Source of the DNA: CAVVFX01 sp963747535
GTDB taxonomy: Bacteria > Acidobacteriota > Terriglobia > Bryobacterales > Bryobacteraceae
Length of the DNA stretch: 64,000 nt
Direction of reading: 5' to 3'
Assembly: GCA_963747535.1 (NCBI GenBank)
Contig: CAVVFX010000008.1
Coordinates: forward strand, 124,001-188,000
Shown here: positions 26,329 through 35,895 of the stretch, piece after piece
Layout: each line of letters opens with the position of its first letter
Position numbering within the stretch: position 1 is the first letter of the stretch
Position numbers and translations under genes: made by a program
Notes under the pieces: model-generated
What the model saw: only the letters and a program-made list of their open reading frames with translations
Databases searched by the model: none
What the model was told of the DNA's origin: nothing

Positions 26329-26619
26329 ATGCTGAAGAAAATAGATATCGTGTGGATCGTCATCAGATCGCAGCACTGGTCGCGGCAGGAAGTGGCATGG
26401 GCGCGCGGAAGGCAGTTCCTCCTCAGAGCGGATACGGACAAAAACGGTAAGATCTGCAAACGGGAGTTCATGTAGTTTATGGAAGCTGAGTTCGATCGGC
26501 TGGACATAAACTACAACGGCAAGTTGGACCCGAACGGGTTGAAGCAATCTCGCATATGCGCAAGCAAACCGTACGTCAGGACGATATTTGCCGATTCTCC
26601 AGGCTTCCAGGGTCAATGA
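26329..26619 (+). pseudogene. EF-hand protein with in-frame stop
   Basis: The frame encodes a perfect EF-hand loop, DTDKNGKICKRE, then ATG-TAG (TAG at 26473-26475), then FMEAEFDRLDINYNGKLDPN, a second loop with the final Glu replaced by Gly. In intact relatives a Lys codon (AAG) would stand where the TAG is. The N-terminal part before the loop looks worn as well. It is most likely a small calcium-binding protein gene inactivated by a point mutation. Its end overlaps the convergent protease-like gene by a few bases. Confidence 0.65.
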
Positions 26620-27557
26620 TGCTTGCGCTTGTCTCCCGCCAAGGCCAATGCTACGAGCGCGATTCCGAGCACAATCATGAGTTTGGGTTCCGGGGCCAGG
26701 ACCATCGCAGACTCGATGAACGCCAGGTTATACGGAACATTCGCGCCGGGTCCAACTTCTCCGAAATTCGAGTCGAGCACGCTGTTGAGAACCGTGCTGC
26801 TGCCGGGAATTTCCCCACCAATGAAAGATGGCCCTGCGGCATCTCCGGGAGCGATGAATGCTTCATCGGCGCCGGTATACCGCGGATCCGCCGGGGAACC
26901 GGAGGCGCCGGCGGCAAAATCATACATGAGGTCGTCGCCCTCGTCCGAAGGATCGTATTGATTCTCGCCGACACGTAGGGTCCCGAACGGATATTCCGTG
27001 CTGTTGTACCCGGTGCCTCCCGTGCCGCCGAAGCCGTAACCTGCCAGAGTAAAAAGTTGATCGGAGGTGTCGCCTGTGTAAAGGCGATAACGCGCCACGG
27101 TATCGGGGACAGCCGAGGCCAGGGTCACCACTGCGACGTCATTCGGACTGGTGGCTGAGCCGTTGTATAAAGGATCGACCTTGAAGCTCACCGCCAGGGT
27201 CGTAAACGCGCCGTCGGACGTCGTGAACGTGACATAGGCGGCAGTGGCCTGTGCCACGCCCTGCGCATCGGCAATACAATGGGCGGAGGTCAGAATGCTT
27301 ACGCCGTCTGCGAGGAGCGTGCCGGAGCATCCCTCGACGACGCCGTAGCCGAGATCGGAGCGAACGATCAGCAGTTCGGCGACTCCCTTGTAAGGGCTGC
27401 CGAAGTTGCTCGATGTAGCGATGAATGCACTGGAGTCGGGATTGAGCCCGGGAACCGTGATACCGTGTGCCGTGCCTGCGACCAATAGCAGAGCGCCGGC
27501 GGCCGCTGAGATTGTGGTTGCCTTCACTATGCTAATTAAGTAGCGCTGGTCATGCAC
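26613..27557 (-). CDS. PEP-CTERM trypsin-like protein lacking catalytic serine
   Basis: 314 residues. A hydrophobic signal segment (KATTISAAAGALLLVAGTAHG) leads into a chymotrypsin-fold domain: His93 in LTSAHC and Asp140 in SPNDVAVVTL are present. The serine motif GDSGGP reads GDAAGP (residues 238-243), so the nucleophile is alanine. The C-terminus is a sorting signal, PEPKLMIVLGIALVALALAG followed by DKRKHH, fitting PEP-CTERM/exosortase targeting to the cell surface or matrix. The protein is expected to be a secreted binding pseudoprotease, unless the site is a sequence error. The start is a GTG with GGAG 4 nt upstream. Confidence 0.8.
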   Translation of the reverse strand: MHDQRYLISIVKATTISAAAGALLLVAGTAHGITVPGLNPDSSAFIATSSNFGSPYKGVAELLIVRSDLGYGVVEGCSGTLLADGVSILTSAHCIADAQGVAQATAAYVTFTTSDGAFTTLAVSFKVDPLYNGSATSPNDVAVVTLASAVPDTVARYRLYTGDTSDQLFTLAGYGFGGTGGTGYNSTEYPFGTLRVGENQYDPSDEGDDLMYDFAAGASGSPADPRYTGADEAFIAPGDAAGPSFIGGEIPGSSTVLNSVLDSNFGEVGPGANVPYNLAFIESAMVLAPEPKLMIVLGIALVALALAGDKRKHH

Positions 27558-27630
27558 AATTCTCCACAGAATTTTTGGTTAATTATGGATCTTATCCGAG
27601 GGAGTATTTGGTGATAGAAGGCGTATTGGG

Positions 27631-28683
27631 TTACGCCCAGATTTGCTGCAGCGCCCGCTGGAAGTTGCCACCCAGCATGAGCGAGATATGTTCACCGGTA
27701 TATCCGCGCCGGAGAAGCCCCTCGGCCAATTCGTAAATCCGGTTGGAATGGTTCAGCCCGGGAATGTCGTAGGCAGGATGGGCATCCAGGTCGAAATCGC
27801 TTCCGATGCCAACATGCTCAATGCCAACCAGTTTCACCGCGTGGTCGAAATGGTCCAACACGTCTTCCCGAGTCACCGGATCGGAGGCTCGTACAAAGTG
27901 CCGCACAGTAGTGATCCCCAAAACGCCACCGTTACGCGCCGCGGCTCGAATCACTTCGTCAGATTTGCATCGCGGAACACCCGGCGTCAGGGCGCGGCAG
28001 TTGGAGTGGGTGATGAGGACAGGCTTTTTCGACGCCGAAATCGCGTCCAGACTGGTGCGCTGGCCGCAATGCGACACGTCGATCGCCATCCCTATCGAAT
28101 TCATTCGGGCAACGATTTCCAGGCCGAAAGCGGTGAGTCCCCGGTCATGCGTTACCTGGCAGCCGTCGCCGAGGTGGTTTGCCGAATTGTAAGTAAGTTG
28201 CGTGAGCCGCTGCCCCATCCGGTAGAAGGCGTCCACGTCGTCCACACTTCTGAGGTGGTTTGCATCCTGCATGCCAAGGATGATCCCGATCTTGCCCTCC
28301 CGCTTGGCCCGCGCGAGGTCGGCCGGGCCGTCCACGCGCACGAAGTAATCCGGATGCCACGTGATGAGGCGATTCCATTTTTCGAACCATGTCCGGGTGA
28401 CGTCGTAGGGTTGGCCTTCCTCAAGGGCCACGGCGGGATGGAACACGTCGATCCCGGAGCTGCGCAGCTTCCGAAAGTCGACATCCGTGAATGCCACGGG
28501 ATCTCGGCGCCAATGATCGAGCAGCGACCAGTTCAGGGTCAACAGGCTGAGCATGTCGATGACATTTGCCTCGCAAACCAGATCGAAAGCACGCGTCGAA
28601 CACGCGCGCAGCGTGGAGGCAGAGCCCAGGAGGGACCCTGTGAGGAGGGAGAGAGAGCCGGTCAGAAATTCTCTGCGATGCAA
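27631..28683 (-). CDS. Membrane dipeptidase (peptidase M19), Tat signal
   Basis: 350 residues. The N-terminus HRREFLTGSLSLLTGSLLGS is a twin-arginine signal. The M19 zinc site parts are visible: an N-terminal NVIDMLS where canonical members have D-x-H, GMQDANHL, AIDVSHCGQRTSLDA with a metal His, LITHSNCRAL with the next His, and GSDFD near the end. The first D-x-H ligand pair is replaced by NVIDML, so one metal ligand seems different. These enzymes cleave dipeptides, often in the periplasm. Start ATG at 28683. The gene stands alone between protease-like and dehydrogenase genes. Confidence 0.85.
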   Translation of the reverse strand: MHRREFLTGSLSLLTGSLLGSASTLRACSTRAFDLVCEANVIDMLSLLTLNWSLLDHWRRDPVAFTDVDFRKLRSSGIDVFHPAVALEEGQPYDVTRTWFEKWNRLITWHPDYFVRVDGPADLARAKREGKIGIILGMQDANHLRSVDDVDAFYRMGQRLTQLTYNSANHLGDGCQVTHDRGLTAFGLEIVARMNSIGMAIDVSHCGQRTSLDAISASKKPVLITHSNCRALTPGVPRCKSDEVIRAAARNGGVLGITTVRHFVRASDPVTREDVLDHFDHAVKLVGIEHVGIGSDFDLDAHPAYDIPGLNHSNRIYELAEGLLRRGYTGEHISLMLGGNFQRALQQIWA

Positions 28684-28760
28684 TGGCTACCAATCCAAGT
28701 CGGTATTTTATAATACACTGAATTCCACGCTCGGCTACGTGCCGGGCCGCTCAAGTGAAG

Positions 28761-29747
28761 CTACGTCCCAGTAGAATCGCCGGCAGGCGCTTGCAGCAGC
28801 ACCTTCAGAACGCCTTTCTCCGCGGCACGTGCAAATGCCTCGGGAGCGGATGCGAGCGCGAAACGGTCCGCAATCAGGCGATCCACCTTTACCGTTCCGA
28901 GCCGCAGCAATTCCATCGCGGGTTCGAAGCGGCCGCAGCGCGATCCGATGAGCGTGATTTCGTTCACCACGACCGGCGCCGTATCGATCGCGACCTCGCC
29001 GTGAACGGTCGACTTCAGAATGATCGTCCCGCGCGGCTTCACCATCTTCACGGCGGTCGAAAGGCCTTCGCGCGTACCGGTTGCGTCCACCACGAAATCG
29101 AACTCCGCAACGGGGAGCCCGGCAACCTGCGAGTGCACCAGTACCGTTTCGACACCGGCACGCCCGGCGATCAGCAGTTTGTCGCGATGTCGTCCGAACT
29201 GCCGGACTCTCGCGCCGTAAGCGTGCAGCGTTAGTGCGATCAGGAGTCCGAGTTTGCCGTCGCCGAGAACCGCAACCTGCTCGCCGGCCGGAATCCGAAC
29301 CTGATCCAGGATCTCGCACGCGGCCGCCAACGGCTCGATGAAAACCGCGCTCTCGGTGGCAATGCCGTCGGGGAGGATGTGCAGATTGCGCTCAGGCAGA
29401 GTGAAGAATTCCTGGAATGCGCCGGGATGCCTGACGATACCCAGCACGGTACGGTGGGGACAGTGGCGTCCCAGGCTTCGCCGGCAGGAAGCGCATGCGC
29501 CGCACGCCAGGTTGATCTCGCCCACGACACGCTTCCCGAGCAAGCCGGCATCGTCCGCATCCACCACCACGCCCGTAAATTCGTGGCCCGGCGTTCCGCA
29601 GAATCCATAGTAGCCGCGCTGCAGTTCGAGATCGGTGTTGCAGATGCCCGTGACCAGCGTGCGAATCAAAGCATATCCAGGCGGCCGCTCCGGCTTTGGG
29701 ACCTCGCGCACCGACACGCGTCCGTTCTCCAGGTGGACAGAGAGCAT
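28761..29747 (-). CDS. Zinc-dependent MDR alcohol dehydrogenase
   Basis: 328 residues of the medium-chain dehydrogenase family. Catalytic-zinc residues are Cys in TGICNTDLEL and the His-Glu pair in GTPGHEFTGVV; the structural zinc has four cysteines in CGACASCRRSLGRHC (C-x2-C-x2-C-x7-C). The nucleotide-binding loop is VAVLGDGKLGLLIA. It oxidises an alcohol or polyol with NAD(P); the substrate is unknown. Similarity to sorbitol/threonine dehydrogenase-like members is general only. It is divergent from thrC with about 100 bp between them. Confidence 0.85.
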   Translation of the reverse strand: MLSVHLENGRVSVREVPKPERPPGYALIRTLVTGICNTDLELQRGYYGFCGTPGHEFTGVVVDADDAGLLGKRVVGEINLACGACASCRRSLGRHCPHRTVLGIVRHPGAFQEFFTLPERNLHILPDGIATESAVFIEPLAAACEILDQVRIPAGEQVAVLGDGKLGLLIALTLHAYGARVRQFGRHRDKLLIAGRAGVETVLVHSQVAGLPVAEFDFVVDATGTREGLSTAVKMVKPRGTIILKSTVHGEVAIDTAPVVVNEITLIGSRCGRFEPAMELLRLGTVKVDRLIADRFALASAPEAFARAAEKGVLKVLLQAPAGDSTGT

Positions 29748-29846
29748 GACCTATATATTAGCGGTGGCGCACACCCTTGTTTCTTGTAGTCCTCTACCTG
29801 CGGCGACGGTGAAATCAGCCCGCGTGTGGCACAATCGAAGTTCCCA

Positions 29847-31145
29847 ATGAATTCTCAGCTGATCTGTATCAACACGGCGTGCCGCGCACGCTACGCCATC
29901 ACCGAAGTCATTTACAATTGCCCGAAATGCGCGGGCTTGCTGGAGGCTGAGTTTGTGGCGCCAGCCGCCAGTCCGGCCGGCTTGAAGACGACCTGGCGCG
30001 AACGGCGCATGAGCAATCGCCCGGCGGATCAAAGCGGCGTATGGCGCTATCGCGAAATGCTGCCGTTCGACGAAGCCGGCCTCAGTATCGTGACGTTGCG
30101 CGAGGGCAATACTCCGCTACTGCCGGCTCCACGCGCGGCGGAGTACGCTGGCCTGGACGCGATCGTTTTCAAGCATCAGGGTTTCAATCCAACCGGCTCC
30201 TTCAAAGACAACGGGATGACCTGCGGCGCTACACAGGCGATGCGGCTCGGCATGACTCGCGTAGCTTGCGTGTCCACGGGCAACACCTCGGCCTCCATGG
30301 CGGCCTACGCGGCAGCCGCCGGACTCGATCCGCTGATCTTCATCCCCAACGGCAACATCTCCTATGGCAAACTCGCGCAAGCCCTGGAATACGGCGCGCG
30401 GACATTTCAGGTGGAGGCAAACTTCGATCAGATTCTCGCGCTGGTCCGCGTGCTGGCCGAACGGCTCGGCATTTATCTCTTGAATTCGATCAATCCCTTT
30501 CGCATTGAAGGGCAGAAAACCATCATGATCGAGATGCTGGACCAACGGGATTGGGTGGTGCCGGACTGGGTCGTGCTGCCGGGTGGGAATCTGGGCAATG
30601 TTTCGGCCTTCGGAAAAGGCTTGCGCGAACTGTGCGATGCCGGGTTCATCGATCGCCTGCCGCGCCTGGCGGTGGTTCAGGCCGAAGGGTCCGCGCCGTT
30701 TTATTCCTATCTGCGTGACGGCGGCGAGTTTCGCGCAGTGCATCATCCCGAGACGCTGGCGACCGCCATCAAGATTGGCGATCCGGTTTCATGGCCCAAG
30801 GCGCAGCATGAGATTGAGTCGACGAACGGCGTAGTGGAAAGTGTGACCGAGCAGGAAATCGCGGATGCCAAAGCCGTAATCGGGCAATGCGGCATCGGGT
30901 GCGAGCCGGCGTCAGCGGCAACACTGGCGGGGCTACGGAAGCTTCGCGCGTCCGGCGTGGTTGCGAAAGACGCGGACGTGGTCGCAGTGCTGACCGGCAA
31001 CGTGTTGAAGGATCCCGATTACGTTTATCGCTATCACACGGGAACTCTGGACGCGCCCGATGGCCACCGGCTGCAAAGTACGTTCGGCAACGCTCCGGTG
31101 GTAGTGCCGAACGATGCGGATGAAATCGCGCGCCGGATCGGTTAA
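29847..31145 (+). CDS. thrC: Threonine synthase
   Basis: 432 residues of the type that starts with a zinc-ribbon-like segment (CINTACRARY...YNCPKCAGLL). The PLP-binding lysine is in the block FNPTGSFKDNGMT, and the phosphate loop in LPGGNLGNVSAFGKG. It converts O-phosphohomoserine to threonine. The ATG at 29847 is preferred; a GTG at 29826 is possible. No thrA or thrB is nearby, so the pathway genes are scattered, as is usual in this group. Confidence 0.92.
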   Translation: MNSQLICINTACRARYAITEVIYNCPKCAGLLEAEFVAPAASPAGLKTTWRERRMSNRPADQSGVWRYREMLPFDEAGLSIVTLREGNTPLLPAPRAAEYAGLDAIVFKHQGFNPTGSFKDNGMTCGATQAMRLGMTRVACVSTGNTSASMAAYAAAAGLDPLIFIPNGNISYGKLAQALEYGARTFQVEANFDQILALVRVLAERLGIYLLNSINPFRIEGQKTIMIEMLDQRDWVVPDWVVLPGGNLGNVSAFGKGLRELCDAGFIDRLPRLAVVQAEGSAPFYSYLRDGGEFRAVHHPETLATAIKIGDPVSWPKAQHEIESTNGVVESVTEQEIADAKAVIGQCGIGCEPASAATLAGLRKLRASGVVAKDADVVAVLTGNVLKDPDYVYRYHTGTLDAPDGHRLQSTFGNAPVVVPNDADEIARRIG

Positions 31146-31162
31146 CGTAACATGTGACTCGC

Positions 31163-32854
31163 ATGAATCCGCATAGATGCTCTATCGTTGCGCTCGTTCT
31201 GGTATTCTCGCCGTGCGCCGGTGCGGCGGACGCTCCTCAACCAGGTCCGGAACGCCTGATCCAATCCGCTAAAGAGCCGCAGAACTGGCTCACCTATGGC
31301 GGCAACTATGCAGCCTGGCGCTACAGTTCTCTCGATGCAATCAATCGGACCAACATCCAACAGCTTGTTCCGGTCTGGACGTTTCAAACCGGCAAAGTGG
31401 ACGGCGGCTTCTCCTGTACGCCGCTGGTCGCGGACGGAGTGATGTACATCACGTCTCCGGGCAATCGCGTTTTCGCCATCGATGCGGCTACGGGCAAAGA
31501 AATCTGGCACTATTATTACGCGCTACCCAAAGAGATGGGGCTGATCTACGGCCCCTGGAATCGCGGGGTCGCGCTGGGCGACGGCCTGGTATTCATGGGC
31601 ACGGTCGACAATCATCTGGTGGCACTGAATTCGAAGACGGGAAAAGAAGCCTGGAACGTCGATATCGAAAGCATGAAACAGTGCGGGTGCAATATTACCG
31701 GAGCCCCTCTGGTCGTGAAGGACAAAGTTCTCGTCGGCGTCACTGGGGGAGACTCCGCGCATCGCGGCTACATCAACGCGTTTTTCACCAAATCAGGCCG
31801 GCGTGCGTGGCGCTTCTGGACCATACCCGGTCCTGGCGAGCCGGGTCACGAGACGTGGAAAGGGGACAGTTGGAAACTCGGCGGCGGCTCCACATGGCTG
31901 ACGGGCTCCTACGATCCCGAACTGAACCTGGTGTACTGGGGCGTGGGAAATCCGGCGGCGGATTTCTACGGCGACGATCGTGCCGGAACCAATCTGTACA
32001 CGGATAGCATCGTGGCTCTCGATGCCGACACCGGTAAGTTGAAGTGGCACTACCAGGAGATCCCGCACGACGTGTGGGATTGGGACAGTGCTTACGAGTG
32101 CGTGCTGATCGATCGGGTCCTCAATGGTGTCAACCGCAAATTGCTCGTCCATCCCAACAAAGGTGGCTACACCTGGGTTCTCGACCGCACCAACGGCCAA
32201 TTCGTCAGTGCCTGGCGGCTGGCGGAAAACATCAACTGGATTTCCGGAATCGACGAGGCCGGGCACCTGGTGGGCCGCAAGGAGCCGGTTCCCGGCCAGC
32301 CTGCTCTGATATGCCCCAGCATTGGAGGCGGGCGAAGCTGGAATCATGCCGCGTACAGTCCCAGGACCGGACTGTTCTACACCACCGGAATCGAATGGTG
32401 CGAAACGCTGACCGTTCACCAGGAGGACCCCAATCCTGCGCAAACGTTTTTCGGCGGCGTCTTCGAATTGAAGCGGCCGCCCAAGGGCGAGCCCGGCAGC
32501 CATTTCGACGCCTACGATCCTGTTACCGGAGTGCGCAAGTGGACCGTGAAATCGAAGTATCCGTTGCTGGCGTCGGCGGTAGTTACCGGCTCGGACCTGG
32601 TCTTTACCGGTGATCCCGAAGGAAACTTCTTCGCCATGGATGGCAACACCGGTGAAAAGCTGTGGAGCTTTGCGACTGGCTCCGGGCACCGTGGTTCGCC
32701 AATCAGCTACGCGGTCAATGGCCGCCAGTACATCGCCGTGCCTGTCGGCTGGGGCTCCGCGGTGGCTGGTTTGCTTCCGCAGATCTGGCCGGAGACCGAA
32801 GATTTCCCGGGAGGCTCCACGCTGTTTGTTTTCGCTCTTCCCGAGAGGCGTTAG
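31163..32854 (+). CDS. PQQ-dependent alcohol dehydrogenase, lanthanide-type motif
   Basis: 563 residues with a signal peptide (IVALVLVFSPCAGAAD) and an eight-bladed beta-propeller with W-motifs. The active-site block reads PHDVWDWDSAYE: the catalytic Asp306 is followed two residues later by Asp308. In this family the D-x-D arrangement marks lanthanide-dependent enzymes (XoxF, ExaF/PedH), while calcium enzymes have Ala/Ser/Thr there. The redox disulfide normally made by adjacent cysteines is here C-G-C (MKQCGCNITGAP). It acts in the periplasm and passes electrons to the next gene, a c-type cytochrome that starts directly after the stop. Confidence 0.88.
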   Translation: MNPHRCSIVALVLVFSPCAGAADAPQPGPERLIQSAKEPQNWLTYGGNYAAWRYSSLDAINRTNIQQLVPVWTFQTGKVDGGFSCTPLVADGVMYITSPGNRVFAIDAATGKEIWHYYYALPKEMGLIYGPWNRGVALGDGLVFMGTVDNHLVALNSKTGKEAWNVDIESMKQCGCNITGAPLVVKDKVLVGVTGGDSAHRGYINAFFTKSGRRAWRFWTIPGPGEPGHETWKGDSWKLGGGSTWLTGSYDPELNLVYWGVGNPAADFYGDDRAGTNLYTDSIVALDADTGKLKWHYQEIPHDVWDWDSAYECVLIDRVLNGVNRKLLVHPNKGGYTWVLDRTNGQFVSAWRLAENINWISGIDEAGHLVGRKEPVPGQPALICPSIGGGRSWNHAAYSPRTGLFYTTGIEWCETLTVHQEDPNPAQTFFGGVFELKRPPKGEPGSHFDAYDPVTGVRKWTVKSKYPLLASAVVTGSDLVFTGDPEGNFFAMDGNTGEKLWSFATGSGHRGSPISYAVNGRQYIAVPVGWGSAVAGLLPQIWPETEDFPGGSTLFVFALPERR

Positions 32855-33688
32855 ATGCGGATGATGATCCTTCTCTTCGCGGCGATCCTGGCCCAGGCTC
32901 AAGTTCCGTCCCCTGAAGGTGTCGCGGCGGGCAAGAAGTTATTCGCCGCTTACTGCTCGGTTGGATACTGCCATGGTTCCGAAGGCAAGGCGGGTCGCGG
33001 ACCCCGGTTGCGCGATCGAGAGTGGGACCGCGAGTATTTGTTCAAAGTCATTGACGGTGGGATTCCGAACTCCTCCATGCCGGCGTGGAGGAGTAAGCTT
33101 TCGAATGCGGAGATGCACGCGATCGTCGCGTACATTCTCAGTATCTCGAAGGAGATTGTGCAGACTGGTGCACAGCCTGAAGTTCCGAAATCTGGTCCGG
33201 CCATTGCGGGAGAGTCCCTTACTCAGGGCGAAGGAATCATGGGGAGTTCCGCGGGCGGCAGGAATCTGTTCTTCGATGCCGCCAACGACCGGAACTGCGG
33301 CGTCTGCCATAAGGCGGGAGGCGCAGGTGGAGACTCCGGTCCGGACCTCAGCAAACTGACGTCGCTAACGCCTCGCGAAATTTTCAAGCTTATTCTGCTT
33401 CCGCCCGCAGGCAAGACGATCGAGATCGTGATGAAAGACGGCGAACATCTGGGAGGAATTATGGCGCAGGAGAATGCCTCAGGCGTGCGCGTTTACGATC
33501 TCTCCTCGCCCGGACCGCCCGTGCTGCGATCCTTAAATCTCGCGGACATCGCGAGCCGTCATACCAGCGACCGCGGCGTGGTGCACGACATGACCTTGAC
33601 TTGCACTATGAGGCAGTTACTCGACCTCGTGACTTTCCTGAAATCTCCCGAAACGGCCGCGGTCGTTCGTCTGGACGATCTTTTCTAG
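32855..33688 (+). CDS. Dihaem c-type cytochrome
   Basis: 277 residues with an N-terminal signal peptide. Two haem sites: Cys34-x4-Cys39-His40 (CSVGYCH), a C-x4-CH spacing rather than C-x2-CH, with Met75 in SSMPAW as a likely axial ligand; and a canonical Cys148-x2-Cys151-His152 (CGVCH). After the second site there is a domain with EIVMKDGEHLGGIMAQ, a beta-strand region met in Acidobacteria and Planctomycetes next to cytochromes. It is the probable electron acceptor of the PQQ dehydrogenase. The ATG starts immediately after the preceding stop, so the two form an operon. Confidence 0.85.
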   Translation: MRMMILLFAAILAQAQVPSPEGVAAGKKLFAAYCSVGYCHGSEGKAGRGPRLRDREWDREYLFKVIDGGIPNSSMPAWRSKLSNAEMHAIVAYILSISKEIVQTGAQPEVPKSGPAIAGESLTQGEGIMGSSAGGRNLFFDAANDRNCGVCHKAGGAGGDSGPDLSKLTSLTPREIFKLILLPPAGKTIEIVMKDGEHLGGIMAQENASGVRVYDLSSPGPPVLRSLNLADIASRHTSDRGVVHDMTLTCTMRQLLDLVTFLKSPETAAVVRLDDLF

Positions 33689-33715
33689 TCCTAAATTGCG
33701 AAGACGGTCGCGGCT

Positions 33716-33753
33716 CGGAAGTCATTGCTGAGCCGCGCGCGCAAGCAAGCGGT
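33716..33753. repeat. 38-bp dispersed repeat, copy 2
   Basis: Reverse complement of 3642-3679, with two mismatches by hand comparison. It sits between the cytochrome c gene and the 3' end of the M13 peptidase gene. Confidence 0.8.
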
Positions 33754-33765
33754 ACTGTACGCCAA

Positions 33766-35800
33766 CTACCACACGCGGCAAGCCTTTTCCCGGACCATCG
33801 GCTGGCCTGCCTTGCAGGAAAAAGCGCTGGAGAACTCCGGCATGTTCGACACCGTCCCGTTCACCCGGTATTGGGGAAGCGAGTGCGGATCCGTGGTGGC
33901 CTGCAGCCGTTCCTGTTCCGGCCGCGCGTTCTCACACCAGATTTGTCCGAAGCCCAGGAAGAACCGCTGCTGCGGTGTGAAGCCGTCGACCTTTTGCAGC
34001 GATTTCCCGGCGAGTTTGTCCATCAGCGCCATGTACGCAATTCTGGCTCCTCCGTTGTCCGCGGTATTCTCTCCCAGCGTCAGCTTGCCGTTTTGATACA
34101 CATCGCCGGCTTTGAATTTGCCATATTCATTTACGAAGCACTCGGTGCGTTGGTCGAACGCCTTGGCGTCCGCCTCCGTCCACCAGTCCGCCAGATTACC
34201 CTTGGCATCGAACTGCCGGCCCTGGTCGTCGAAGGCGTGGGTCAGTTCGTGCCCGATCACCGCGCCAATGGCTCCGAAATTCGTCGCGTCATCACCCTCG
34301 CGACTGAAGAACGGCGGCTGCAGGATGCCTGCCGGGAAGTTGATGTTATTCATCTGCGGGTCGTAATAAGCATTGACCGTAGGAGGGGTCATCTGCCATT
34401 CCAAAGGGTCAACCGGTTTTCCGATCTTGGCCAGGTCCCGATGAAACTCGAACTCGGTGGCCCGTTCGGAGTTCTCGACCGCTTCAGTCCGGGAGATAAG
34501 CACCGTCGAATAATCCTTCCATTTCTCCGGATAGCCGATCTTGTTGGTGATGGCGTGCAATTTCTTCGAGCGCTTTCTGCCTGGTCCCGGGCGACATCCA
34601 GTCGATCTTCTGCAGATCCTGCGCCATTGCCAGTTCTATGTAATGAACCATCTCGAGGGTTCGCTGTTTGCCTTCCTGTCCGAAAGTCCGGCTGACGTAC
34701 TCCTGTCCCAGCGCCTCCCCCAGTTCAGCGTCCTCCATCTGAATGCATCGCTTCCACCGCGGCCGCATCTCCTTGGTTCCCGTCAGGACGGTGCGGTAAA
34801 ACCGGAAGTTTTCGGAGACGAACGCGGCAGGTAACAGGGGCGCCTCACTGTGGACGTATTGCCAGGTGAGATAGGCCCTGACGTCGGGGCTGTCCGGCGA
34901 CTTCAGCAGAGCGTCCATGGCTTTGAAAAAATCGGGCACGGCGACGTTCAGAGACTGAATCGGGGGCGCCTTGACCTCTTTCAGATAGGCTGTCCAGTCA
35001 AACGATGGATCCAGGCTCTCGAGTTGAGAAAGGGGCATCCGGTGATACACGTTGGCCGGATCGCGCCGCGAAGTGACATCGAGCGACCCTTTGGCGAGAG
35101 CGGTTTCAAACTGCATGACTACCTGCGCAACCCCGTCGGCATCGGCTGCCGGAGTTCCCAGCAAGCGGAAGATCGCGGCCACGTGCTTAACGTACTCCTT
35201 GCGGATTTCCTTGGATCGGTCGTCTTCTTTAAAGTAGTAATCGCGCTCCGGCAGACCGAGGCCGGCCTGGTCCGCCTGCCCGATCACCTCGGTCGAATCT
35301 TTGAAGTCCTGGCCCGAGGAAAAATTGAACAGCGCATTGACTCCCATGGTGTGCAGGCGCCCCAGTTCCTCCGCCAGGCCGGCCCTGCCTTTAATAGCCG
35401 TAATCCGCGCCAGTTCTGCTTTGAGGGGGGCTGTGCCGAGGGCGTTGATCCGGGCCTCATCCATGCACGCCGCCCAATAATCGCCCACCTTCTGTTCGAT
35501 CGGCGTGCGGTTCGGCGAGGGCTGGGAGTCTTTCTCGGCAATCTCGCGCAGGACATCGTGATTATGCTCCTGCAACTCGTTGAAACGGCCCCAGGTGGCC
35601 TGATCGGCCGGAATGGGATTGTTTTTCAACCAGGTGCCGCAGGCGTACTGATAGAAGTTGGTGCAAGGACTCACCGACTGGTCGATAGCGCCGGGGTCAA
35701 ATCCCGGAAGAGAGTTGACGGTTGGATTCACGCTGCCCCGCTGGGCGAATCCCGCCACGGCAAGGCATAGGAAGAGTGAGTAGAGTCTGGTAGCCACCAT
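33766..35800 (-). pseudogene. M13 metallopeptidase, one frameshift
   Basis: An endothelin-converting-enzyme/PepO-like zinc peptidase. The N-terminal 415 residues, including a signal peptide (RLYSLFLCLAVAGFAQRG), run in one frame from 35800. Near 34550 the frame changes (one extra base in CTCGAAGAAATT fits best) and the rest follows from HAITNKIGYPEKWKDYS in another frame. The second part has the zinc motif GHELTHAF, the third ligand in GENTADNGG, and a normal C-terminal CRVW. Everything is present, so either the gene was recently inactivated or one base is wrong. It would act outside the cytoplasm on small peptides. Confidence 0.85.
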
Positions 35801-35895
35801 AGAATCATTCTACGGAAATCCGAGGTGTCAGTTCCTTACATAATCTAAAGCTTGACCTTTCATACTATAAAGTTGTAACCTCGCTGCGAAGCCTA

